Assembly (NCBI GenBank): GCA_014655195.1
Contig: BNBH01000008.1
Location: 186,001 to 250,000 of the forward strand
Direction of reading: 5' to 3'
Length of the DNA stretch: 64,000 bases
Origin: Streptomyces cellulosae
GTDB lineage: Bacteria; Actinomycetota; Actinomycetes; Streptomycetales; Streptomycetaceae
How positions within the stretch are numbered: the stretch's first letter is position 1; each line of letters opens with the position of its first letter. The position numbers and the translations under genes are program-made. Of the stretch, positions 16,018-24,266 are shown piece after piece. The notes under the pieces were generated by a model. It was given only the letters and a program-made list of their open reading frames with translations, made no database searches and had not been told where the DNA came from.

Positions 16018-17577
16018 ATGAGAACCGCCGCCGCCCTCGTGGCCGCCGGGTCCTTGCTCCTCACCACCCCCGCGTCCGCGTCCCCGTCCACGCCCGCGTC
16101 CGAGGCGCGCGGCACCGCGGTGGCCGCCGCGCGCGCCGCCTCCGAGGGGATCGGCTTCGGCCCGTGTGCGGAGGAGCAGGAGCTGCCGCCCTCCGTGGAG
16201 TGCGGCACCTTGCGCGTGCCGCTCGACTACGCCCGTCCGGACGGCGAGCAGATCCGGCTCACCGTCAGCCGCTCCCGGGCCACCGGGAAGGACCCCGCGA
16301 CCGGGCGGGCGGTGCCCCGGCAGGGCTCCCTGGTGAACAACCCGGGCGGGCCCGGCGTCAGCGGCAAGTACGTCCCGATGCTGGGCATGGTGCCGGGCTG
16401 GAAGCGGCTGGCGGCGGCGTACGACCTGGTCGGTTACGCGCCGCGCGGGGTGGGCCGTTCCGCCCCGCTGTCCTGCACCGACCCGAAGACGTTCCACCAG
16501 GGCCCCGCATCGGCGCCCCAGCACCCCACGGCGGCGGTCAAGCGAGAGCGCGCGGCCCGCGCGGCGGCGTACGCGCGGGGGTGCGCCGAGCGCGCCGGCG
16601 ACGCCCTCCGGCACTACACCTCGCTGAACAACGCCCGTGACCTGGACGTGCTGCGCGCCGCGCTGGGCGAGACCCGGCTGACGTTCCTCGGCTCGTCCTA
16701 CGGCACGTACGTCGGGGCGCTGTACGCGACGCTGTTCCCCTCCCACGTGCGGCGGATGGTGTTCGACTCGGCGGTGAACCCGGCGCCGGAGCGGATCTGG
16801 TACCGCAACAACCTGGCCCAGTCGGCCGCGTTCGAGGACCGCTGGGCGGACTTCCGGGCCTGGATCGCCCGGCACCACGACGTGTACGGGCTGGGCGACA
16901 CCGCGCGGAAGGTGCGCGACAGCTACGACGTCGTACGGGAGCGGCTGGCGCGGGAGCCGGCGGGCGGGAAGGTGGGTCCGGCGCAGCTGCACACGGCGAT
17001 GCTGAAGGCGGCGTACTACGACGACCACTGGCCGCAGCGCGCGCACGCCCTGTCGGCGTACATGAAGGGGGACCCGGCGCCGCTGGTGGAGCAGGCGGAG
17101 GAGCAGCCCGAGGCGGCTGCGGAGGCGGAGAACACGCGCGCGGTGTATCTGGCCGTGGAGTGCAACGACGCGCCCTGGCCGACGGACTTCGCGGTGTGGG
17201 ACCGGGACAACACGCGGCTGGCGCGCCGGGCGCCGTTCGAGACGTGGGACAACGTGTGGACCAACCTGCCCTGCGCCTCCTGGCCGGCGCCCCGGCAGCG
17301 GCCGCTGGACGTGCGCGCCGGGGAGGACGCGCTGCCGCCCACGCTGATCCTGGCGGCGGAACGGGACGCGGCCACCCCGTACGACGGGGCGCTGGAGCTG
17401 CACCGGCGGCTTGCCGGCTCCGCGCTGGTGACGGAGCGGGACGCCGGCAGCCACGGGCTCGCGGGCGGCGCCAACGCGTGCGTGAACGCGCACCTGACGG
17501 CGTATCTGCTGGAGGGCCGGGTGCCGGGCCGACGCGCGTCCTGCGCACCGCACCCGGCGCCCGCTCCCAGGGCTTGA
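16018..17577 (+). CDS. Secreted alpha/beta hydrolase, S33/TAP-like peptidase
   Basis: A 519-residue paralog of the hydrolase at 9356-10951, but with a Sec signal peptide (MRTAAALVAAGSLLLTTPAS) cleaved after an Ala-rich stretch instead of a lipobox, so it should be released. The oxyanion block NNPGGPGVSG and nucleophile elbow GSSYGTY (Ser227) are present, with Asp450 (AERDAATPYDGA) and His479 (AGSHGLAGG) from the TAP domain. It is predicted to cleave short N-terminal peptides outside the cell. Its stop lies only four bases from the stop of the convergent hemQ gene, leaving no room for a dedicated terminator. An AAGGGA site lies about 12 bases before the ATG. Confidence 0.85.
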   Translation: MRTAAALVAAGSLLLTTPASASPSTPASEARGTAVAAARAASEGIGFGPCAEEQELPPSVECGTLRVPLDYARPDGEQIRLTVSRSRATGKDPATGRAVPRQGSLVNNPGGPGVSGKYVPMLGMVPGWKRLAAAYDLVGYAPRGVGRSAPLSCTDPKTFHQGPASAPQHPTAAVKRERAARAAAYARGCAERAGDALRHYTSLNNARDLDVLRAALGETRLTFLGSSYGTYVGALYATLFPSHVRRMVFDSAVNPAPERIWYRNNLAQSAAFEDRWADFRAWIARHHDVYGLGDTARKVRDSYDVVRERLAREPAGGKVGPAQLHTAMLKAAYYDDHWPQRAHALSAYMKGDPAPLVEQAEEQPEAAAEAENTRAVYLAVECNDAPWPTDFAVWDRDNTRLARRAPFETWDNVWTNLPCASWPAPRQRPLDVRAGEDALPPTLILAAERDAATPYDGALELHRRLAGSALVTERDAGSHGLAGGANACVNAHLTAYLLEGRVPGRRASCAPHPAPAPRA

Positions 17578-17581
17578 GGCG

Positions 17582-18313
17582 TCAGGCCAGACCGGCGACC
17601 AGCTCGGCGACGTCCTTGCGGCGGCCCGTGAAGAACGGGACCTCCTCACGGACGTGCCTGCGGGCCTCCGAGCCGCGCAGGTGACGCATCAGGTCGACGA
17701 TGCGGTACAGCTCGTCGGCCTCGAAGGCGAGGATCCACTCGTAGTCGCCGAGGGAGAACGAGGCGACCGTGTTGGCGCGCACGTCCGGGTAGCCGCGGGC
17801 CATCTTGCCGTGGTCCGCGAGCATCCTGCGGCGGTCCTCGTCGGGCAGCAGGTACCAGTCGTAGGAGCGCACGAACGGGTAGACGCTGACGTAGTCGCGG
17901 GGCGTCTCGTCGGCGAGGAACGCCGGGATGTGCGAGCGGTTGAACTCGGCGGGGCGGTGCAGCGCCATGTTCGACCAGACCGGCTCGAGCGCGCGGCCCA
18001 GCTTGGTGCGGCGGAAGAGGTTGTAGGCCTCCTGGAGCTGGTCGGCCGTCTCGGCGTGCCACCAGATCATGAGATCGGCGTCCGCGCGCAGGCCCGACAC
18101 GTCGTAGGTGCCGCGGACCGTGACGTCCTTGGCGGCGAGCTGGTCGAACAGCTCCTGGACCTCCTCGGCGTAGCCGGAGCGGTCCTCCGGCAGGACGTCC
18201 TTCAGCTTGAACACGGACCACAGGGTGTAGCGGATGACCTCGTTGAGGTCCTTGGCCAGCTTGCCCTTGTTGGGGATCCGGTCGGGCGCGGGGGTGGTGG
18301 CGTCGTCACTCAT
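17582..18313 (-). CDS. hemQ: Coproheme decarboxylase HemQ (ChdC)
   Basis: A 243-residue chlorite-dismutase-fold protein of the HemQ type, which converts coproheme III to heme b in the last step of the coproporphyrin-dependent pathway of actinobacteria and firmicutes. Visible features are the N-terminal [14 protein letters not shown], the [12 protein letters not shown] block, [12 protein letters not shown] (region of the catalytic Tyr) and [19 protein letters not shown] with the proximal heme His. It lacks the arginine context of true chlorite dismutases. The start lies five bases downstream of the hemG stop on the same strand, so the two are co-transcribed. An AAGGGA ribosome site precedes the ATG. 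Confidence 0.92.
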   Translation of the reverse strand: MSDDATTPAPDRIPNKGKLAKDLNEVIRYTLWSVFKLKDVLPEDRSGYAEEVQELFDQLAAKDVTVRGTYDVSGLRADADLMIWWHAETADQLQEAYNLFRRTKLGRALEPVWSNMALHRPAEFNRSHIPAFLADETPRDYVSVYPFVRSYDWYLLPDEDRRRMLADHGKMARGYPDVRANTVASFSLGDYEWILAFEADELYRIVDLMRHLRGSEARRHVREEVPFFTGRRKDVAELVAGLA

Positions 18314-18318
18314 GTCCC

Positions 18319-19776
18319 TTATTCTCCTGCTCCTCCGTGAAGGCTTTGCACCGGGTGCGCGGTGAGCTCCTGCACAGCACGCAGGTCACCGTTGATCTGG
18401 TCCGCGGCGGCACAGGCGCTCGCGATGCAGGCCGGGACGCCGACGCCGTCGTACGCGGCGCCGCACACGGCCAGCCCGGACAGCCCCGCGAGATGGGCGC
18501 GGACGCGGGCCACGCGCGCGTGGTGGCCGACCGGGTACTGCGGCAGGCCGTCGTCCCAGCGGGTCACGCGGGCGGCGACCGGGGCGGCGTCCAGCCCGGT
18601 GGCGGCCTTCAGGTCGTGCCGGGACAGCTCCACCAGCTCGTCGTCGTCGCGGTGCAGGATCTCCGTCTCGCCGTGACGGCCCACGGAGGTGCGCACGACG
18701 GCCAGGTCCGGGTTCTCCTCGGCGATCCAGCCCCACTTGCGGGAGGCGAACGTGGACGCCTTGATGGAGCGGCCCTCCACGGGCGGCACCAGGAACCCGC
18801 TGCCCTCGGGCAGCCGCGCCTCGTCGCGCCGGTAGGCGAGGGTGATCAGCGCCATCGAGGCGTACTCGACGGCGGACAGCTCGGCGGCGGCGCCCGGCGC
18901 CTCGGCGCGCAGCAGGTTCGCGGCGGCCGGGGCGGGCGCGGCGACGACGACCGCGTCGGCGTGCAGCACCTCGCCGCCGGCGACGAGCCGCCAGCCGTCG
19001 TCGGGTTCGCGGCGCAGTTCGGTGACCGGGGTGCCGGTGAGGATGCGGACGCCCCGGGCGCGCAGGGAGTCGGCGACCGCGAGCGGCAGGGTGCCCACGC
19101 CGCCCGCGATGCCCGTGAAGACGGGACCGGCCTGCTGGGCGGCGGCCGCCCTCGTCTGCACGGCGCGCACCGCCTCGGTCAGGGTGGGGTGCGCGCGGAC
19201 GGCCTCGAACAGCTGCGGGACGGCCGAGCGCATCGAGATGCGGTACGCGTCGCCCGCGTACACCCCGCCGAGCAGCGGCTCCACGAGCCGGTCGACGACC
19301 TCACGGCCGAACCGCTCGGCGACGTGCTCGCCGATGGCGACGTCGTCGCCGATCTCGGTGGGGGGCAGCTCGGCGTCCCGCCCGATCCGGGCGAGGCCCT
19401 CGTCGGACAGCACCCCGGCGAGCGCGGCGGCGGTGCCGGGGACGCCCATGACGTGACCCTTCGGCATGGGGCGCAGCGCGCCGCGGGTCCACAGCGCGGC
19501 GGAGGCGGTGGCGGGCGGCTGGAGCCGGTCGGCCAGCCCGACCGCGCGGGCGAGTCCGACCGCCTCGGGCCGGCGGGCCAGCAGCGACTCCGCGCCGAGG
19601 TCGACGCGGGCGCCCGCGATCTCGCCGGGCAGCAGCTTGCCGCCGACCCGGTCCGAGGCCTCCAGCACGGTGACCCGCGCCCCGTGCTCCAGCAGCCGGT
19701 GCGCGGCGGCCAGTCCGGCGATGCCCGCTCCGACGACGACGGCGTGCCGGCCGCCGTCCGTGTGTGATCCGCTCAT
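18319..19776 (-). CDS. hemG: Coproporphyrinogen III / protoporphyrinogen oxidase HemG (HemY type)
   Basis: A 485-residue FAD enzyme of the HemY/CgoX family. The N-terminal FAD motif [21 protein letters not shown] and the following DRVGGKLLP are clear, and the C-terminal FAD-contacting region reads [20 protein letters not shown]. In actinobacteria this oxygen-dependent enzyme oxidises coproporphyrinogen III to coproporphyrin III, directly before ferrochelatase and HemQ; hemQ follows at once in the same operon. I chose ATG 19776 over the in-frame GTG at 19785 because an AAGGTGG site is well placed for it. The third heme gene here, hemE, is 11 kb away. Confidence 0.9.
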   Translation of the reverse strand: MSGSHTDGGRHAVVVGAGIAGLAAAHRLLEHGARVTVLEASDRVGGKLLPGEIAGARVDLGAESLLARRPEAVGLARAVGLADRLQPPATASAALWTRGALRPMPKGHVMGVPGTAAALAGVLSDEGLARIGRDAELPPTEIGDDVAIGEHVAERFGREVVDRLVEPLLGGVYAGDAYRISMRSAVPQLFEAVRAHPTLTEAVRAVQTRAAAAQQAGPVFTGIAGGVGTLPLAVADSLRARGVRILTGTPVTELRREPDDGWRLVAGGEVLHADAVVVAAPAPAAANLLRAEAPGAAAELSAVEYASMALITLAYRRDEARLPEGSGFLVPPVEGRSIKASTFASRKWGWIAEENPDLAVVRTSVGRHGETEILHRDDDELVELSRHDLKAATGLDAAPVAARVTRWDDGLPQYPVGHHARVARVRAHLAGLSGLAVCGAAYDGVGVPACIASACAAADQINGDLRAVQELTAHPVQSLHGGAGE

Positions 19777-19934
19777 GCCCTCCACCTTCTCAAACGCCGC
19801 GCACGGCTCCGCCAGGGCCGTGTGGCCCCGCCGAGTCCCTACCGTGACCCCATCGCGACCGTCCGGCCCGAACGTCCGCCTCCCTCACGGCGTCTGAGGA
19901 GCGTCAGTGTCACCACGGCAGGGGGAGTCCCGCA

Positions 19935-20963
19935 ATGCGCACACGACGATCCGTACGATCCGCCCACGCACTGGCGGGGGCGTTGCTGGCGGCGGCCCTG
20001 CTCGTCACGGGGTGCAGCGCGTCGTCCGACGACCTCGGGGCGGGGTCCGACAGCAAGGCCGCGCCCGGGGTGGCGGCGGACGAGGGCGCGGCCGTGGACG
20101 CGGCGCCCGAGTCCGGGAAGCAGGGCGCGCCCGGCGGCGGCACTGCGGACCGTTCCGCCCCGTCGGCGCCCCGGCCGGCGGCGGAGCACATCATCCGCAC
20201 CGCCTCGCTGACGGTGCGCGTCAAGGACGTGCCGACGGCGCTCGACGAGGCGCGCACCGCGACGACGAACGCGGGCGGCTACGTCGGTGACGAGACGACC
20301 CGCCGGGACGGCCGGGGGCATGAGCGCACCCGTGTGGTGCTGCGCGTGCCGGTGGACGCGTACGACGAGGTGCTGGCCGCGCTGGAGGGCACGGGCACCC
20401 TGGTCGAGCGCCGCGCGAACGCGGAGGACGTCACCGACCAGGTGGTCGACGTGGAGAGCCGCATCCGGTCGCAGCGGGCGAGCGTGGCGCGGATCCGCGA
20501 GCTGATGGACCGGGCGACCCGGCTGAGCGACGTGGTGACGCTGGAGGGCGAGCTGAGCAGCCGCCAGGCGGACCTGGAGTCGCTGCTGGCCCAGCAGGCG
20601 TCCCTGAAGGACCGCACGAGCCTCGCCACGATCACGCTCACGCTGTCCGAGACGCCGGTGAGGAAGGAGAAGAAGGAGGACGAGGCCCCCGGGTTCCTCG
20701 ACGCGCTCGCGGGCGGCTGGGGCGTCTTCGTGACCCTGCTGCGCTGGCTGATGCTGGCGCTGGGCGCGGTCCTGCCGTTCGCGGCGGTGGCGGCGCTGCT
20801 TGTGCTGCTGTGGAGCAGGCTGATCGGCCCGCGGCTCGCGCGCCGCCCGCGTCCCGAGCCCGCGACGTCCGGCGGTCCGGACACGGGCACGGGCACGGGT
20901 TCGCTGCCCGTCGCCCCGCCGGTCCCGGGGCGCGCCCCCGACGCCGGGAACGGCGACGCCTGA
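19935..20963 (+). CDS. DUF4349 lipoprotein
   Basis: A 342-residue predicted lipoprotein with signal peptide and lipobox VTGC (Cys about residue 27), then a disordered Ala/Gly/Pro linker to about residue 90. The DUF4349 domain follows (HIIRTASLTVRVKDVPTALD, then VVLRVPVDAYDEVLAALEG), including a coiled-coil stretch (VVDVESRIRSQRASVARIRE, and on to about residue 225). A transmembrane helix at about 270-295 and a Pro/Gly-rich cytoplasmic tail end the protein. The lipid anchor plus C-terminal helix suggests it spans the outer face and the membrane. Function is unknown. A GGGGGAG ribosome site precedes the ATG by seven bases. Confidence 0.82.
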   Translation: MRTRRSVRSAHALAGALLAAALLVTGCSASSDDLGAGSDSKAAPGVAADEGAAVDAAPESGKQGAPGGGTADRSAPSAPRPAAEHIIRTASLTVRVKDVPTALDEARTATTNAGGYVGDETTRRDGRGHERTRVVLRVPVDAYDEVLAALEGTGTLVERRANAEDVTDQVVDVESRIRSQRASVARIRELMDRATRLSDVVTLEGELSSRQADLESLLAQQASLKDRTSLATITLTLSETPVRKEKKEDEAPGFLDALAGGWGVFVTLLRWLMLALGAVLPFAAVAALLVLLWSRLIGPRLARRPRPEPATSGGPDTGTGTGSLPVAPPVPGRAPDAGNGDA

Positions 20964-20987
20964 GGAACCCTGCTCGCCCCTCCCCCG

Positions 20988-20993
20988 TAGCGT
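20988..20993 (+). promoter_or_regulatory. -10 element of a leaderless promoter (flavoprotein gene)
   Basis: TAGCGT lies seven bases before ATG 21001 with no ribosome site between, fitting a leaderless transcript. Confidence 0.45.
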
Positions 20994-21000
20994 GGGCGGC

Positions 21001-22395
21001 ATGAACACGAGCGCTGCGCACGGGGCGAGGGAACGGCTGGTCGTGATCGGCGGCGACGCCGCGGGGATGTCCGCGGCGTCGCAGGCCCGGCGGATGAGGG
21101 GACCGGACGAGCTGGAGATCGTGGCGTTCGAACGCGGCCACTTCACCTCCTACTCCGCCTGCGGCATCCCCTACTGGGTGGGCGGCGACGTCGGCGACCG
21201 GGACGAGCTGATCGCCCGCACCCCCGAGGAGCACCGCGCGCGGGACATCGACGTGCGGCTGCGCACCGAGGTCACGGAGATCGACGTGGACCGGGGGCGG
21301 GTGCGCGCCCGCGACCTGGAGTCCGGCGCCGAGTCGTGGACGTCGTACGACAAGCTGGTGATCGCGACCGGTGCGCGGCCGGTCCGCCCGGACCTGCCCG
21401 GGATCGACGCGCCCGGGGTGCACGGGGTGCAGACCCTGGACGACGGGCAGGCGCTGCTGGACACGCTGTCCCGTACGGGCGGACGCCGCGCGGTGGTCGT
21501 GGGGGCGGGCTACATCGGCGTGGAGATGGCCGAGGCGCTGATCAACCACGGCTACGAGGTGACGGTCGTCAACCGGGGCCGGGAGCCGATGGCGACGCTC
21601 GACCCCGACATGGGCCGGCTGGTGCACGAGGCCATGACCGGGCTCGGCATCACGATGGTCGACGACGCCGAGGTGACCGCGCTGTCCACCGGCGCCGACG
21701 GCCGCGTGCGGGCGGTCGCCACCGCGGACGCCGAGTACCCCGCCGACGTCGTGGTCCTGGGCATCGGCGTACGGCCCGAGACCAGTCTCGCGCGGGCCGC
21801 GGGTCTGCCCCTCGGGGACAGCGGCGGGCTGCTCACCGACCGGTCGCTGCGGGTGCGCGGCCAGGAGAACGTGTGGGCGGGCGGCGACTGCGTGGAGGTG
21901 CTCGACGTGGTCTCCGGACAGCTGCGGCACATCCCGCTCGGCACCCACGCCAACAAGCACGGCCAGATCATCGGGACGAACGCCGGCGGCGGCTACGCCA
22001 CCTTCCCGGGCGTGGTCGGCACGGCGGTCAGCAAGGTGTGCGACCTGGAGATCGCGCGCACCGGCCTGCGCGAGAAGGACGCCCGCCGTGTGGGCCTGCG
22101 CTTCGAGGCGGTGACGATCGAGTCGACCAGCCGCGCGGGCTACTACCCGAACGCCGCACCCATGACGGTGAAGATGCTGGCGGAGCTGGGCACGGGCCGC
22201 CTCCTCGGCGTCCAGATCGTCGGCCGCGAGGGCGCGGGCAAACGCGTGGACATCGCGGCGGTCGCCCTCACGGCGGGCATGACGGTCCACCAGGTGGCGG
22301 CCCTGGATCTGGGCTACGCCCCGCCCTTCTCCCCGGTGTGGGACCCGATCCAGGTGGCGGCGCGGAAGGCGGCGGCGAAGGTGCGGGGGAGGTGA
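21001..22395 (+). CDS. CoA-disulfide reductase-like FAD-dependent oxidoreductase
   Basis: A 464-residue pyridine nucleotide-disulfide oxidoreductase. The FAD motif VVIGGDAAGMSAASQARR opens the protein, followed by SYSACGIPYWVGG with a single redox Cys at residue 54. This is the hallmark of the CoA-disulfide reductase, NADH oxidase and persulfide reductase group. The NAD(P)H motif VVVGAGYIGVEMAEAL comes at about 165, and WAGGDCVEV binds the flavin again. The dimerisation domain with GYYPNAAPMTVKML ends the protein. Likely roles are thiol or persulfide redox balance with NAD(P)H; CoA need not be the substrate, since streptomycetes rely on mycothiol. No rhodanese domain is attached. Confidence 0.85.
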   Translation: MNTSAAHGARERLVVIGGDAAGMSAASQARRMRGPDELEIVAFERGHFTSYSACGIPYWVGGDVGDRDELIARTPEEHRARDIDVRLRTEVTEIDVDRGRVRARDLESGAESWTSYDKLVIATGARPVRPDLPGIDAPGVHGVQTLDDGQALLDTLSRTGGRRAVVVGAGYIGVEMAEALINHGYEVTVVNRGREPMATLDPDMGRLVHEAMTGLGITMVDDAEVTALSTGADGRVRAVATADAEYPADVVVLGIGVRPETSLARAAGLPLGDSGGLLTDRSLRVRGQENVWAGGDCVEVLDVVSGQLRHIPLGTHANKHGQIIGTNAGGGYATFPGVVGTAVSKVCDLEIARTGLREKDARRVGLRFEAVTIESTSRAGYYPNAAPMTVKMLAELGTGRLLGVQIVGREGAGKRVDIAAVALTAGMTVHQVAALDLGYAPPFSPVWDPIQVAARKAAAKVRGR

Positions 22396-22798
22396 GCACG
22401 GCCCGCTCCCGGTCAGCCGGTACGGCCGAGGGGCCGGCCGCCGGCGCACGGCCCCGCGGCGCGGCCGGCGGCCGCCGCGAGTGGCCGCCGGACCGGTACT
22501 CGGCACTCGGCACACGGCACTCGGCACTCGGCACTTGGCACTTGGCACTTGGCACTTGGCACGAGCGGACCGAAGCGCGGGCCCCGGTCGCACGGGGCCG
22601 CAAGCCCGCAGCCCGCGAGGCCGGCTCACGCCCCGCGTACGGCACCGGCCCGGCGGTGCGGCCCCTGTGGCGGGCCGGCGCACCGGTGGGCGGACCGGTG
22701 CGGCGTGTCCCGCATGCGGCTCGTGTCCGGCAGGCGGGGCGCACCCGGCGCGCGTCGGCTGTCCCGGGCCCGGGACACGGCCGCCGTGCGGGACGGCG
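22396..22798. other. Long intergenic region between convergent genes, with a heptamer array
   Basis: About 400 bases between the flavoprotein gene and the opposing hypothetical gene. The only clear structure is the tandem heptamer array at 22495-22564. The rest is GC-rich sequence with scattered inverted GGCC/CCGG blocks. No gene is convincing, although one reverse frame reads through the array as a seven-residue peptide repeat. Confidence 0.5.
22495..22564. repeat. Ten-unit tandem heptanucleotide repeat
   Basis: Ten head-to-tail 7-mers run from 22495 to 22564. The first is GGTACTC, followed by two blocks: mostly GGCACTC (22502-22529, with one GGCACAC) and then four perfect GGCACTT (22530-22557), ending in GGCACGA. 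The sorted C-to-T change between blocks suggests recent amplification of a single variant by slippage. Confidence 0.85.
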
Positions 22799-23149
22799 TC
22801 ACGCCGTGCCGTTGATCCGTTCGATCGCCTGGCGGGCCTGTTCGGCCGGCGGGCGGGACGGGAGGGAGGAGACCGAGCCGGTCGTCGACGTGGCGGAGGC
22901 GGTGGCCGGGGGGACGGCGGGGGGCTGTTCGCCGGCCGTCGGGCGGGCGTGGGCGGCGGTGGCGCGCGCGGACCGCAGGCGGTGGCCGACCGCCTCGTCC
23001 AGTGTCACCGGCCGCTGCATCTGCGCGGCGAGCCGCCCCGCCTCCTGGCCGAGCCGGGCGACGTCCTCCCAGGGGAGGCGGACCACGAGCGTCAGCTCGG
23101 CCTCGCCGTCGGGCAGGGCGTGCACGGGGACGGTCACTCGGTCGTTCAT
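22799..23149 (-). CDS. Hypothetical protein with disordered C-terminus
   Basis: A 116-residue protein without a family I recognise. The N-terminal part (RVTVPVHALPDGEAELTLVV, then RLPWEDVARLGQEAGRLAAQ) predicts two or three beta strands followed by helices up to about residue 62. The last 50 residues are Ala/Pro/Ser/Thr-rich and probably disordered, ending in a short helix EQARQAIERINGTA. The ATG is supported by a GAGGA site eleven bases upstream. It is convergent with the flavoprotein gene across the repeat region and divergent from the rhomboid gene. The reading frame stays open upstream for over a kilobase, which is only the usual high-GC shadow effect. Confidence 0.65.
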   Translation of the reverse strand: MNDRVTVPVHALPDGEAELTLVVRLPWEDVARLGQEAGRLAAQMQRPVTLDEAVGHRLRSARATAAHARPTAGEQPPAVPPATASATSTTGSVSSLPSRPPAEQARQAIERINGTA

Positions 23150-23281
23150 CGCCTGTGTCCTCACGTCGGCCCCGCGGCGCCTTCCCCGCGCCGCGGGCGG
23201 TTGAGGAGACATACGCACGGCGGACGGGCGGCGTTCAGGCGCCCCTTGATTCACCGGCGGCCGTCCGGGCACTAGTGGGAT

Positions 23282-24178
23282 GTGGTCATCCCCGTCCATG
23301 ACGTGAACCCCGCGCGCCGCACCCCCTGGGTGACGTACGCGCTGATCATCGCCAACATCGTCGTCTTCGTGGTGTACACGCCCGGTGTCGTCGGCTCCCT
23401 GACCGGGGGCGGCGGCAGCCTGGCCGACCTGTGCCACCTCCAGGCGTTCCTGGAGCGGTGGGCGGTGGTGCCCAGGGAGCTGATCCACCACCAGCAGCCG
23501 AGCCTGGTGCCGACCGGCGCCACCGGCGTGGGCCCGCAGGGCGCCGGCTGTGTGATCGGCCCGCCCCGCTACGACAAGTCGCCCGAACTGAGCGTGCTGA
23601 CGGCGATGTTCCTGCACGGCGGCTGGCTGCACCTGCTGGGCAACATGCTGTTCCTGTGGATCTTCGGCAACAACATCGAGGACCGCATGGGGCACCTCCG
23701 CTTCCTGCTGTTCTACCTGGTCTGCGGCTACGCGGCCGCGTACGGCTTCGCGCTGCTGAACGCCGACTCGGGCGAGCCGATGATCGGCGCGTCGGGCGCC
23801 GTCGCCGGCGTCCTGGGCGCGTACCTGGTCCTCTATCCGAGGGCGCGCGTCTGGGTGCTGGTGCCGTTCCTGATCTTCCTGCCGCTGCGGCTGCCCGCGT
23901 GGATCGTGCTGGGCCTGTGGTTCGGGCTCCAGGCGGTGTACTCGGCCGGCCAGGGCGTCACGGACGCGGGCACGGTGGCGTACGCGGCGCACGTCGTCGG
24001 GTTCGTCGTCGGCATGCTGCTGGCGTGGCCGCTGAAGCCGGGCACTCCCCCGCCGCCCGAGCCGCGCGGCATCCTCTTCGGCCGGCGGGCGCGGCCCGGG
24101 TGGGAAGGCGGGCCCGGGTGGCGGGGCGGGTCCGGGTGGCAGGGCGGACCCGGCGGACCGAGGGGGCCCGGCCGGTAG
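23282..24178 (+). CDS. Rhomboid family intramembrane serine protease
   Basis: A 298-residue membrane protease of about six transmembrane segments. The catalytic Ser171 sits in MIGASGAVAGVLGAYL and the partner His237 in YAAHVVGFVVGML. The family HGGWLHLLGNMLFLWIFGNN loop is intact. Rhomboids cleave transmembrane substrates within the bilayer. A long loop between the first two segments (residues 45-105) is larger than in GlpG and holds two Cys that could form a disulfide. The cytoplasmic tail ends in a Gly/Trp/Pro-rich repeat (PGWEGGPGWRGGSGWQGGPG). The GTG start has no clear ribosome site. Natural substrates are unknown. Confidence 0.88.
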   Translation: MVIPVHDVNPARRTPWVTYALIIANIVVFVVYTPGVVGSLTGGGGSLADLCHLQAFLERWAVVPRELIHHQQPSLVPTGATGVGPQGAGCVIGPPRYDKSPELSVLTAMFLHGGWLHLLGNMLFLWIFGNNIEDRMGHLRFLLFYLVCGYAAAYGFALLNADSGEPMIGASGAVAGVLGAYLVLYPRARVWVLVPFLIFLPLRLPAWIVLGLWFGLQAVYSAGQGVTDAGTVAYAAHVVGFVVGMLLAWPLKPGTPPPPEPRGILFGRRARPGWEGGPGWRGGSGWQGGPGGPRGPGR

Positions 24179-24266
24179 CACGGGCCCGGCTGCCGGAACG
24201 ACCTCCCGCTTGATCGTCCGCGGGCCTAGACTCCCCCCAGCGGCCCGCTGTTCGATGGGGAGGACC

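Noticed and set aside
22495..22564. CRISPR array
   Set aside because: Seven-base units with no spacers and no cas genes; it is a plain tandem microsatellite.
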